Shown: positions 51,060-59,049 of the stretch, piece after piece
Layout of the letters: each line of letters starts with the position of its first letter
How positions within the stretch are numbered: position 1 is the first letter of the stretch
From: Streptomyces sp. 35G-GA-8
GTDB lineage: Bacteria; Actinomycetota; Actinomycetes; Streptomycetales; Streptomycetaceae
Assembly (NCBI RefSeq): GCF_023534745.1
Contig: NZ_JAMHJQ010000012.1
Span: 62,001-126,000, forward strand
Length of the DNA: 64,000 nucleotides
Direction: 5' to 3'
Program-made: the position numbers and the translations under genes
The notes under the pieces: model-generated
The model's input: the letters and a program-made list of their open reading frames with translations, nothing else
Told to the model about the DNA's origin: nothing
Database searches by the model: none

Positions 51060-52233
51060 CGGCGGGAAAGCACCAAACCGGTGCGCAAAGGCCGACCGTG
51101 GAAGCCTTCCGCTGGAGGATCGGGCCCAACGCGGGAGGAGGCGGCGGCCGTTCTGGCAGGTCATGATCTGGCCGAAGACGGGTTCGACGATGGCCTTGCG
51201 GCGACTGTCAGCGGCCTGTCTGGCTTGGTCCGCAGCTTGCGGGCCATCCGTTCCTTCAGCGTGGCGTCCGCTGGTATCCGTCCGCGCGGGGCGGGCGGAG
51301 CCTGTTCGTCGTGGGCCAGGCGGCCGGTGGCCATGAACGTATCGGTGGCGCAGGCCAGTTGACGGTCTCTCGCGGCGTTGGAGCTGGTCTCGGAGCAGTA
51401 TCCGGCGTCGACCAGTGCCTGCTTGGCGTGGCGGGCCGCTGCTCCGGGCCGACCGGTCGAGCATGGTGGTGTGGTTCAGCGCGTCCGAAGGGTTGGTCGA
51501 CACATCGGCGGCGGTGATGACCTGGTGCTTGGCGCCGTCGCTGCTCTTCATGATCCGCGACTCGGGGTCGGTGAAGTTGGCCTGCGCCTTGGCCTTGGAG
51601 CGCGCCTTGGCGGCGGCCTGCTGTCCGGCGTCGGTGACGGTCTGCTCGTCGCTGGTGGCGGCCAGCCTCTGGCGGCGGCGTCCCTTCTCCTCGGCATAGC
51701 GGCGTGCCCATTCGGCGGCTTCGGTCTCGATCTGCGCGCGGGCTGCCTGCAGTTGGCCAGGCGCTTGTCGCGGCGGTCGAGTTCGGCGGGCAGGTCCACG
51801 TCCTCGGCATCGGCCAGCAGCGCGTGGGCCTGGGCCTCCAGCAAAGCGATCTCGGCCTCGACCCACCCCTCCTTGTGGGCCAGGCGGCCGTAGCTCATCG
51901 CCTTGCGCTTCGAGGCGTTGGCCTCCCGTTTCGTGCCGTCCAGGGCGACGCGGCCCATCGTGACCATGCCGAGCTTGGTCACGAGGTGCAGCGACTGGGT
52001 GAACAGGTCGACGATCGCGTCCAGGTGGCGGCGGGGGAACCGGGCGATCGAGCGGTACTCCGGGGCGTGGTCGGCGGCCAGCAACCGGAACGCGACGTCG
52101 TCGGTGCACTTGCGCTCGATCGCCCGCGAAGAACGGACACCGGTGGTGTAGCCATAGATCAGCAGCCGCAACATCAGCCCCGGCTCGATCTCGAACAGTC
52201 CGTCCCTGCCACGCGTATCGGGATCATCTCGCA
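51060..52233 (-). pseudogene. IS1182-type transposase, broken
   Basis: From about 52233: DGLFEIEPGLMLRLLIYGYT, TGVRSSRAIERKCTDDVAFR, LLAADHAPEYRSIARFPRRH and VTMGRVALDGTKREANASKR (DDE Asp). A shift near 51755 leads to EWARRYAEEKGRRRQRLAAT, FTDPESRIMKSSDGAKHQVI and LNHTTMLDRSA; a further shift leads to the C-terminal region TLKERMARKLRTK and SRRKAIVEPVFGQIMTCQNG (DDE Glu in EPVFGQ). The N-terminal 40 or so residues are missing. At least three lesions. No clear ends seen. Confidence 0.75.
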
Positions 52234-52289
52234 TGAAAGACCGCGAAGCGCCGGCGGGTCGCCCGGCGGGCTCTCGTGCGTGGTCGTGG

Positions 52290-52865
52290 TCAGCTGTGGC
52301 GACGGAAGTCCAGCATGTAGAAGACCTTGTCGTAACGGTGTTCCCCGACAGCGACAAAGTCGGGCAGGCGCCCGTATTCGGTGAAGCCCAGCGACCGGTA
52401 GAGGTGCAGGGCATGGGTGTTGTCGCCGCGGGCGTCCAGAGTGAGGACCTCAATACCCGTCTGCCGGGCATCAGCGATCAAGGCAGCGGTCAGCGCCCTG
52501 CCGACACCACGACCATGGGCAGCGGCGTCCACCGCGATCTTCTCAAGATCGGCGTGCGGCCGATGGGTCGGCCGGGCGTAGCGGAGCCAGTACCCCAGCC
52601 CGACAAGCCGACGGTCGAGGTAAGCGGCCCGCAAAGCCGCATCCCCGGCCCGTACCGCAGCCACGACGTGGCCGAGAAGATCCGCCACCTCATCCCGCGA
52701 GGGTGGTTCGACCCAGCCCAGCGCAGCACCTCCACCGACCAGGTCCGCCATGATCTGATGCGCCGACTCCGCGAACCGGACCTCCAGCTCCGGATCGCAG
52801 GTCACCTCCATGGCGTCGAGGATGGTCGGCTCAGGAGTCACACCGCTGATCATGGCCTGATTCAT
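52290..52865 (-). CDS. GNAT acetyltransferase
   Basis: 191 residues. DLEKIAVDAAAHGRGVGRAL is the acetyl-CoA loop (R/Q-x-x-G-x-G/A as HGRGVG), then VLTLDARGDNTHALHLYRSL and GFTEYGRL, the standard end. Transfers acetyl from acetyl-CoA to an amine of a drug, peptide or metabolite. ATG 52865 or the ATG four codons later. It lies between two transposase relics, so it may have come with mobile DNA. Confidence 0.85.
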   Translation of the reverse strand: MNQAMISGVTPEPTILDAMEVTCDPELEVRFAESAHQIMADLVGGGAALGWVEPPSRDEVADLLGHVVAAVRAGDAALRAAYLDRRLVGLGYWLRYARPTHRPHADLEKIAVDAAAHGRGVGRALTAALIADARQTGIEVLTLDARGDNTHALHLYRSLGFTEYGRLPDFVAVGEHRYDKVFYMLDFRRHS

Positions 52866-52880
52866 GCCCCGCAGCCTAGA

Positions 52881-52896
52881 TGATCAATTCCAAGGG
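52881..52896. repeat. IS-end-like 16-mer, copy 2
   Basis: TGATCAATTCCAAGGG directly outside the stop of the IS982-type transposase relic; a near-identical copy lies at 5400-5415. Likely the terminus of this IS. Confidence 0.5.
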
Positions 52897-52897
52897 G

Positions 52898-53741
52898 TCA
52901 GCAATCGTACGAGGTGAGCGAACGGAGGGTGGCTTGTCCGGTGTGGTCGTTGTGCCAGATCACGGCGGTCAGCGCGAGTATTCATTGCATGACTCGGGCG
53001 ATGACACCGCAGGGTGTGCGCCCTCGGTGATGTTCGAGGTCGAGCCGTCCCTTGAAGGTCTCGTTCTCCGATTCGATGACCTGCCGCATCGGCTTGAACA
53101 GAGAACCGCCCGGCCGCTGCCGTTCGCCCTTGCGAGTCGGTCGTAGCAACTGAACGCCCTGCTGGGCGAGTTCCTGTTCGAAGTCGCGGCCGAAGTAGCT
53201 CTTGTCGCCGATCAGTGTCTGGCCGGGCCGGATGGCGATGAGGTGCGATTCGGCCGCGAGCAGGTCCAGCAACAGTCGTGCGCTCGTCCGCCCTGGCACC
53301 GGTCAGGGCGTAGGAGATCGGCATGCCCTGGAGAGCGCACAGCAGGTGCAGAGGCGGGCCCCAGAAGATGCGGCTGGGACGGGCGCAGTACCCGTACTGG
53401 GCCCATGTGGCCAGGTCGGAGCGTTCCACGGTTTCCCGCGAGCGGCCACATTCCACGGGTGTGGAATCCACGATCCAGACGTCGTCGCTCCACACCGAGG
53501 TGCGGTATTTGCGCAGTCGCTTGTTGTAGCCGGGCTGCTGTGGCAGGTACGGGAAGAGATGCCGCAGATGGGACCGCGCATGCCGCAGCCACCTGGCCTC
53601 GGAGGTGAAACCGAGCATGGCCCGCATCATCGCAAGGGTGACCAACTCGGCGTCGGTGAGCTGCGGCGCGATGCCCACGGCGGGCCGCCGCCGCGGCCTC
53701 AAGTCCCGACGCTCCTTCAGTAGATCGTCGGTCGCCGCATA
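52898..53741 (-). pseudogene. IS982-type transposase, frameshifted
   Basis: Reads YAATDDLLKERRDLRPRRRP, GIAPQLTDAELVTLAMMRAM, WLRHARSHLRHLFPYLPQQP, WSDDVWIVDSTPVECGRSRE (first DDE Asp) and MPISYALTGARADERT. A one-base shift near 53290 follows, then LLLDLLAAESHLIAIRPGQT, LIGDKSYFGRDFEQELAQQG (second Asp) and KPMRQVIESENETFKGRLDL (Glu). An in-frame TGA (52982-52984) replaces a likely Arg codon before ILALTAVIWHNDHTGQ and RSLTSYDC. The N-terminus is also cut. It is better preserved than the copy at 6 kb but still dead. Confidence 0.8.
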
Positions 53742-53793
53742 CTGTCCTGGCGCGCTGCGTCTGGCGCATGGTGAGCTGCTGACCTGCGCGGTT

Positions 53794-53842
53794 GCCGGGT
53801 CGTTTGAGACCGCCGGTGACCAGCGGTCTCAAACGACCCGGC
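53794..53842. repeat. Perfect 20-bp inverted repeat
   Basis: GCCGGGTCGTTTGAGACCGC (53794-53813), a 9-nt gap, then its exact reverse complement (53823-53842). It may be two facing IS ends at an element junction or a very strong hairpin. No gene ends immediately next to it. Confidence 0.7.
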
Positions 53843-54165
53843 GTTCGCGGAAGTCTTGTTCGCGATAGATGTAGGAGCGCCATCAGAATCGCCAACTGTG
53901 TCCGTCGGAGATCGCCGTTCCTCATGGCGCTGCGATGTGGAAAGCCCCGAACCCGCCCTCGCCGCCTCGGATCTGCACGTGGTGATGTGCTGTGCGATGT
54001 GCACTGTTACCTGTACGCGGTGCTGAGCTGCACTGTAATAAGGGGATTCGAACCCCCGCGTTGCTCTTCACGCGCCAGGAGTGGGCTGGAAAACCGCCAG
54101 CCCTCGGTGTGTGCACGCCTCCGAAGCTGCTACCTGCTCCACATCGTCCCAGCTTGCCGGACTAC
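53843..54165. other. No gene; tRNA-like scar inside
   Basis: About 320 bp between the inverted repeat and the DIP1984-type gene. No credible coding frame. It holds the T-arm-like sequence listed separately; the junction character suggests an old integration boundary. Confidence 0.4.
54042..54057 (-). other. tRNA T-arm-like fragment (possible att scar)
   Basis: The minus strand reads GGGGGTTCGAATCCCC, a canonical tRNA T-stem/loop (TTCGAAT). I looked for the rest of a tRNA: the 3' side (TATTACA) has no matching 5' acceptor, and the upstream hairpin GGGCTGG/CCAGCCC has no U33. So only the 3' arm is present, as left by integration of mobile elements at tRNA genes. Confidence 0.4.
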
Positions 54166-54636
54166 TCAGTCCAGCAGATCGACATCCCAGTTCGTACGCT
54201 GGATCCGCACATCGACCTCGCGGATCTCCCGGGCGAGCGCATCCGCCTGGCCGCGTAGTTCTGCGACCGGAAGCGCGGAAAGCATCATCAGCTCGGACCG
54301 AAGCTGCCGGCCGTATCCCCGATCGCCCTTACCCGCCGCCGCGTCCGCCGACGCGGTGACCACAGAGTGACGCAACCGCAGGACATCCCGGCGTGCGAGG
54401 GCATCGGTGAGCGTGCCGTCCGGCCCCATCTCCACGGTGGCATTGGTGCGGTTGATCCGCCGGATCAACGTTTCCAGAGCATCCAGCACCTCACTGACCT
54501 CGGCCAGCAGCTGAACTGCATCCTCGGCGGGTGTCTCCCCCTCCTGGTACCGTGCACTGCCGACGACACGCGCTCGCAGTTGTTCTACACGGCGCGTCGC
54601 CTCCGCACGTTCTGCCAGTGCCTCAGCAAGCTTCAC
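54166..54636 (-). CDS. DIP1984-family protein
   Basis: 156 residues. KLAEALAERAEATRRVEQLR, then LIRRINRTNATVEMGPDGTL and TDALARRDVLRLRHSVVTAS, ending in IREVDVRIQRTNWDVDLLD, are the hallmarks of the DIP1984 family (septicolysin-like in old annotation). Largely alpha-helical, probably forming coiled coils, cytosolic; the role is not known. GTG 54634-54636 was chosen because GGAGGTGG lies 5 nt upstream. It sits right after the presumed integration scar. Confidence 0.82.
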   Translation of the reverse strand: MKLAEALAERAEATRRVEQLRARVVGSARYQEGETPAEDAVQLLAEVSEVLDALETLIRRINRTNATVEMGPDGTLTDALARRDVLRLRHSVVTASADAAAGKGDRGYGRQLRSELMMLSALPVAELRGQADALAREIREVDVRIQRTNWDVDLLD

Positions 54637-54925
54637 TGTCTCCACCTCCCCCTCCATGAACTCGCACGAGTATACGAGCGTGAACCGGCTCAAACGCACC
54701 TGGATTTTGATCCGCAGAGGCCCTGACCAGCCACTGCATGAGAGCGGACAGCCACTCAGGGCGCGACGAAAGAGAACCCGACAGCACGAACGAGAACGAG
54801 TGGGAATCCGCCAACTGCACTGCGACGGGACACATACAGTGCTGCCGTGAGGGTGTCCAGAGTCCCCGAAGCGACAAGTAACCGTACGTAATGGTCTAGT
54901 GAGGGCTGGTGTCCGTGTGGTGCTC

Positions 54926-55052
54926 GGGGCGGGGGTCTTCACCCCTTCGGGTGGATTCAGGCCCGTTTCTCGGTCTGGGTATCCGAGGGGAGCGGATCAT
55001 CCATCCTTGGGCCGTGTTCTGCGGCCAGGGAAGGATGGTGTGTACACCGATG
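54926..55052 (+). promoter_or_regulatory. Duplicated leader, copy 1
   Basis: About 127 bp starting GGGGCGGGGGTCTTCACCCC and ending ACACCGATG, with a CACCC-CTTC-GGGTG hairpin near its start, TTCAGGCCCGTTTC in the middle and GAGCGGATCATCC after. It is nearly identical, inverted, to 57431-57557. It forms the promoter/leader of the Tat-secreted protein gene. Confidence 0.6.
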
Positions 55053-55694
55053 AGCGCGACACGACGATCAGTTCTGGGCGCCGCTTTGGCCGGACCCATG
55101 CTGGCTCAGTTCATGGGGACGGCGTCCGCGGCCGCGGAGGACAAGTGGGGCACGGTCACCGACGGCTGGGTCGAGGTCCGCTGGACCGAGCAGGCCCAGG
55201 CGGAGATGGACCGGTTGGGGGCCGTGGTCGAGGCGGTGGCTCCGGCCCAGCTGGTGAAGGACTCCCGTGGTGCGGCGATACGGTTCCCCGTACGCTCCGG
55301 CAAGGGCGATCCCTCACTCAAGCGCTTGTCGAAGGCCAAGGGCGACGGCGCTCTGGAAGGTGGGATCGCGGTCCGTACGCCGACAAGCAACTTCCAGATC
55401 ACCGACCTGCAAAGCGTCCTGCGGGACGAGTGGGCGTCCGGAAAGGCAACCGTCAACGGCTTCGAGGTCGGGCACTCCAAGATGTTCCGGTGGGGTGTGG
55501 ACAAGAGCAAGCTGTCAACTGAAAGTGTGCCGGCGGGCCAGCCGATGAGGGTCCGGCTCAGCGAGGTGCCGTTGCACCCCACCCCTGAACTGCTGGAGAC
55601 GTACAGCGCCTCCTTCGGCACGCCCGCGTTCACGCCCGACACGGTCGTGGCGTATCTGACCGCGGAGGGCGTGTATACCCCGCCGAAGCACTGA
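55050..55694 (+). CDS. Tat-secreted protein, 214 aa
   Basis: The N-terminus ATRRSVLGAALAGPMLAQFM with GTASAAA is a twin-arginine signal (cleavage near residue 28). The mature protein (about 186 residues) contains WVEVRWTEQAQAEMDRLGAV, GAAIRFPVRSGKGDPSL, GIAVRTPTSNFQITDL and MRVRLSEVPLHPTPELLETY. It looks beta-rich with no Cys. I know similar proteins only as hypothetical secreted proteins of actinobacteria. ATG 55050; alternatives lie upstream in frame. Convergent with the prenyltransferase fusion, and upstream of that fusion lies a remnant of a second copy of this gene. Confidence 0.7.
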   Translation: MSATRRSVLGAALAGPMLAQFMGTASAAAEDKWGTVTDGWVEVRWTEQAQAEMDRLGAVVEAVAPAQLVKDSRGAAIRFPVRSGKGDPSLKRLSKAKGDGALEGGIAVRTPTSNFQITDLQSVLRDEWASGKATVNGFEVGHSKMFRWGVDKSKLSTESVPAGQPMRVRLSEVPLHPTPELLETYSASFGTPAFTPDTVVAYLTAEGVYTPPKH

Positions 55695-55715
55695 GGTGAG
55701 GGTCGGGCCTGGGCC

Positions 55716-57332
55716 TCAGGGGGTCCGGGCCGACTCCACCGGCCGGGCGGGGCCGGGAAGACCGCCGCCGAAGCGGCGCCGGCGGCCCGCGTACACCGTG
55801 ACAGCCTCGCGCAACTGCGTCAGGCCGAAGTCGGGCCAGGGAGTCGGATCGAAGACCAGCTCGGCATAGGCCAGGTGCCAGGGCAGAAAGTTACTGATCC
55901 GCTGTTCCCCGGAGGTTCGGATCAGCAGATCGATGTCCGGCAGGTCGGGCACGTACATGCTCCGGGCCAGATCAGCAGAGCTGATGTCCTCCGGCCTGAT
56001 CGTCCCCGCCACCGCCTCGGCAGCCAGCGCGCGGACGGCTTCGGTCAGCTCCTCCCGTCCGCCATAGTCGACACAGACGGTCAGCGACAGCACATCGTTG
56101 TTCGACATCATGCTCTCCATCAGAGCCAACTCGGAGGCGAGCGACGGCTCGATGCGGTCACGCCGCCCGCACCAGCGCACCCGCACACCCAACTCGTGCA
56201 GCCACTCGGTGCCCCGGGCGATCCCTTCGGCCATGGCATCGAACAAGGAGGCCACCTCCTCCTGAGAGCGGTCCCAGTTCTCGGTGGAGAACGCGTAAAT
56301 ACTCAAGTGCCGCACCCCCAGCCGCAGGGCAGCATTGACCAGACGCAGCGCGGCCCGCTCGCCCGCGTGGTGGCCCTGGGAGGCCGGCAGGCCCCGCAGC
56401 GCGGCCCACCGCCGATTGCCGTCCATGATCACCCCGACATGGCCCGGCACCACCCCCGCGTCCGGCCAGGCCGGGCGACCGCACACCGCACCGGGCGACG
56501 TCAGCGGCTCGATACCGCCGGGGAAGACCCGCCCCTGCCGGAGCGTGACCTCGTCGAACTGCAACTGCGCCCCCAGCAGCAGGACATGCAGAAACGGTTG
56601 GTATTCAGGACTCACCATCCAGGTCACCGGCACCGCCTGCTCCAGCAGGCCATTCCAGCGGCCGAGCTGGATGCCCACCAGCTCATCCAGCGCCTCCCGC
56701 GGTTCACCACGCCGGAGGTCGGCGAGCTCCAGCCCCAGTTGCCGCAGGTCGGCACGCGGCAGGTAGCACCGGCCGGCGGCCAGGTCGCCCCGCAGGTCCT
56801 CGAAGATGTCCACCAACTGGCCCGCCTCGCCCAGCACCGAGGCCAAGGACAGCACCTCCGCTCCCCTCACGCCCAACAGCGGCATCATCATCTCGGCGGC
56901 CGTCCCTCCGATCCCCCGCAGATAGCGCCGCTGATCCGCGAACGTCTCGAAGACGGGTGGGCAAGCGCAGTCGTCCGCAATGGCGTCGAGGAACTCCTCG
57001 ATCACCGCGCAATCGAGATCCCACCGCCGCACCGTATCCACGAACGCTCGCCGCAGCGGATGCGTGCTGCGCCGCGCGCACAGCTCCTCCAGAGTCTCGG
57101 AGCGCCACCGGGCAAACCTCTCCACACGGTCCGCCTGCGATCCGCCCTCGTCGGCGATGCGGTCGGTCCGCAGCAAGAAGCCGGACACGGCGAGGACGTG
57201 GGGACGGATCGCAGCGGGCAGAGCCTCGGTCGCCCGCCACATCGGTGCCAGGTACTGCTCGGTCTCAGCCGCACACAACTCATAGGACTCATCCAGCTCG
57301 GACGAACCGAACGCGGCCTCATCCCCCGACAT
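55716..57332 (-). CDS. Squalene/phytoene-synthase-like and cis-prenyltransferase fusion
   Basis: 538 residues, two enzymes in one chain. Residues 1-285: head-to-head isoprenyl synthase fold; first Asp motif DRIAD (57-61), second DIFEDLRGD (175-183) followed by GRCYLP (187-192), the hallmark of squalene/phytoene synthases. Residues 297-538: complete cis-prenyltransferase (UppS type) with MDGNRRWA (303-310), GHHAG (320-324), FSTENW (348-353), YGGREE (423-428) and RTSGEQRISNF (472-482). All key residues of both parts seem present. No membrane span. It may make a cis-prenyl diphosphate and join or use it at once. ATG 57332 has GGGAGG 4 nt upstream. The fusion is in one continuous frame with no sign of error. 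Confidence 0.9.
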   Translation of the reverse strand: MSGDEAAFGSSELDESYELCAAETEQYLAPMWRATEALPAAIRPHVLAVSGFLLRTDRIADEGGSQADRVERFARWRSETLEELCARRSTHPLRRAFVDTVRRWDLDCAVIEEFLDAIADDCACPPVFETFADQRRYLRGIGGTAAEMMMPLLGVRGAEVLSLASVLGEAGQLVDIFEDLRGDLAAGRCYLPRADLRQLGLELADLRRGEPREALDELVGIQLGRWNGLLEQAVPVTWMVSPEYQPFLHVLLLGAQLQFDEVTLRQGRVFPGGIEPLTSPGAVCGRPAWPDAGVVPGHVGVIMDGNRRWAALRGLPASQGHHAGERAALRLVNAALRLGVRHLSIYAFSTENWDRSQEEVASLFDAMAEGIARGTEWLHELGVRVRWCGRRDRIEPSLASELALMESMMSNNDVLSLTVCVDYGGREELTEAVRALAAEAVAGTIRPEDISSADLARSMYVPDLPDIDLLIRTSGEQRISNFLPWHLAYAELVFDPTPWPDFGLTQLREAVTVYAGRRRRFGGGLPGPARPVESARTP

Positions 57333-57344
57333 GTGCCCTCCCCT

Positions 57345-57433
57345 TCAACCACGCTGCCGGTACAAGACCCGCAGCCCCGACAACGCGGCAGGCAGCGGCA
57401 CCTCGCCGAGCCGGACCTTCAGCCGCTGGCCAT
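57345..57433 (-). pseudogene. Remnant copy of the Tat-secreted protein gene
   Basis: Just after leader copy 2, the frame reads GQRLKVRLGEVPLPAALSGL and ends RQRG at TGA 57345. It matches GQPMRVRLSEVPLHPTPELL of the intact gene at about 55.53 kb; the DNA agrees over GTCCGGCTCRGCGAGGTGCCG. About 480 bp between start and this point are missing. The stop is 12 bp before the prenyltransferase fusion. Confidence 0.55.
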
Positions 57434-57557
57434 CGGTGTACGCGCCCCCTTCCCCGCCGCAGGACACCGCCCGAGGACGGATCATCCGCTCCCCCAGATA
57501 CCCGAACCGCGAAACGGGCCTGAATTCACCCGAAAGGGCGAAGACCCCCGCCCCCGG
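57431..57557 (-). promoter_or_regulatory. Duplicated leader, copy 2
   Basis: Inverted partner of 54926-55052: GGGGGCGGGGGTCTTCGCCC, a CCC-TTTC-GGG hairpin, TTCAGGCCCGTTTCGCGGTT and ACACCGATG. It lies just upstream of the prenyltransferase fusion and probably provides its promoter. Confidence 0.6.
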
Positions 57558-57607
57558 GAGTGTCTTCAAAGGCCCCTCCGCCCGGGGCTGTGTGGTGCGC
57601 ACGCACC

Positions 57608-57990
57608 CTAGGACATTCCGGGAGGAACGGGCTCCGCGGTAGCGCGCCGCGCCACGAACACGAACTCCCTGCCCGGTCGGTCGGGTGCGTCGCGTACGTC
57701 CTCGACGACGAAGCCGTGCTCGTGCAAGTCCCGCTCGATCTCAGTACGTTCGCGGAAGCGCAGTGTCGATTCCGAGGTCAGTACGTCCCCGTCCGCGGCG
57801 AACACGTGCGTACCCCGGAAGCTCACCAGCGGCAGGCTCACGTCTGCCAGTTCGGCCCAGGTCTCGACGTGGCCGACGCCCGGGATGTCCGTCACGCGGT
57901 ACGTGGTCTCGCGCGTCCACTCCGCCCGCAGCAGCGGTCTCGTCGTCGGGGGCGAGGAGGAACACTATGTCGTTGGCCGTCTGTGCATGT
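57608..57990 (-). pseudogene. SAM methyltransferase C-terminal relic
   Basis: Reads IVFLLAPDDETAA, a frame shift near 57935, then RAEWTRETTYRVTDIPGVGH, VETWAELADVSLPLVSFRGT and HVFAADGDVLTSESTLRFRE, ending GREFVFVARRATAEPVPPG. This is the end of a class I methyltransferase of a kind common in streptomycetes. The SAM-binding N-terminal half is absent. Confidence 0.65.
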
Positions 57991-58147
57991 TGGCAGCCCG
58001 CCGACCTGACGAGGGTGACGGATATCGAGGCCAGGTGACATCTGTCTCGACCAGTCACATGCGGCTGAAACCCCGCTCTGGACTGCACGGCTTCTGTCAG
58101 TGGCCTCTGTCAGGATGCACCGGTCAACATCGTGATCAGGAGAGACC

Positions 58148-58573
58148 ATGGGTACTTGGGACGTCGGCCCCTTCGACAACGACACCGCAGCGGACTTTGG
58201 CGGTGTCCTTGATGAGGTAGCCGCAGGCGAACGTGAGGGCGTCGTCCGCAGTGCTCTCACACGTGTGATCGACACCGCGGCTTACCTCGAAGCACCAGAA
58301 TCCGAGGTAGCCGTAGCCGCGACCGCGCTCGTCGCGGCGCAGTGCCCCGGGGGTGAGCCGACCGATCCGATCTATGGGCCGGAAGAGCCCCTCCCTGATC
58401 TCACTGGACTGCGCGATCTCGCCCTTCAGGCCCTCGACCGCGTCATGACCGAACCGTCCGAACTGATGGACCTCTGGGCCGAGTCGGATGGCGGGCCCTG
58501 GCGCGCGAACATCCGCCGCCTGCAGAACGTGCTCCTGCCGCAGCCATCAGGAGAACAGCTCAGCCTGATCTGA
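58148..58573 (+). CDS. DUF4259 protein
   Basis: 141 residues. The start MGTWDVGPFDNDTAADFGG is the clear signature of DUF4259. Helical cytosolic protein; the family occurs near other small proteins of unknown role, some thought to be immunity factors, but I cannot show that here. AGGAGA lies 4 nt before the ATG. The next gene follows after 39 bp and a DUF4253 gene after it, all in one direction, so they may form an operon. Confidence 0.82.
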   Translation: MGTWDVGPFDNDTAADFGGVLDEVAAGEREGVVRSALTRVIDTAAYLEAPESEVAVAATALVAAQCPGGEPTDPIYGPEEPLPDLTGLRDLALQALDRVMTEPSELMDLWAESDGGPWRANIRRLQNVLLPQPSGEQLSLI

Positions 58574-58612
58574 CCCACCCCGATCCGCACCCGTCCTACC
58601 CGGAAGGTCACT

Positions 58613-59017
58613 ATGAGCTGGGACGTCCTTCTCATACGTCTACCCGCCGACGTCACCTCTGTGCACGAGATCCCCGCCGACCACACCCCGGACCCGCTCG
58701 GCCGACACGACGACGTACGCGCGGCTGTCACCCTGGCTTGCCCCGAAGCCGACCTCTCGGACCCAGTCTGGGGCGAGCTTTCCGGCCCGACTTGGTCCGT
58801 CGAACTCACCATCGGGTCGGAAGATCCGGTGGACTCGATCATGCTCCACATCCGGGGCTCCGGCGGCGACGTGCTGACGGACGTCTTCCGTCTTGCCGAG
58901 GCTCTGCGGTGCAAAGTGCTCGACTGTGCGAATGGGGACCTGATAACCCCTGGGCATACGTCAGGCTGGGAGGAGTTCCAGGAGTACCGAGGTCGAACGC
59001 TCGGACCCTCTCAGTGA
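58613..59017 (+). CDS. Hypothetical protein, 134 aa
   Basis: Starts MSWDVLLIRLPADVTSVHEI, then LSGPTWSVELTIGSEDPVDS and IMLHIRGSGGDVLTDVFRLA, ending HTSGWEEFQEYRGRT. It is a recurring actinobacterial and proteobacterial family with an alternating beta pattern, listed as hypothetical. GGAAGG lies 6 nt before the ATG. It lies between DUF4259 and DUF4253 genes. No membrane segments or signal peptide. Confidence 0.75.
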   Translation: MSWDVLLIRLPADVTSVHEIPADHTPDPLGRHDDVRAAVTLACPEADLSDPVWGELSGPTWSVELTIGSEDPVDSIMLHIRGSGGDVLTDVFRLAEALRCKVLDCANGDLITPGHTSGWEEFQEYRGRTLGPSQ

Positions 59018-59049
59018 TACCCATTGGTCGCAGAACTAGCATCCGGACC

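Noticed and set aside
54030-54140. Complete tRNA on the minus strand
   Set aside because: Only the T-arm fits. No 7-bp acceptor match and no anticodon loop with U33 could be found.
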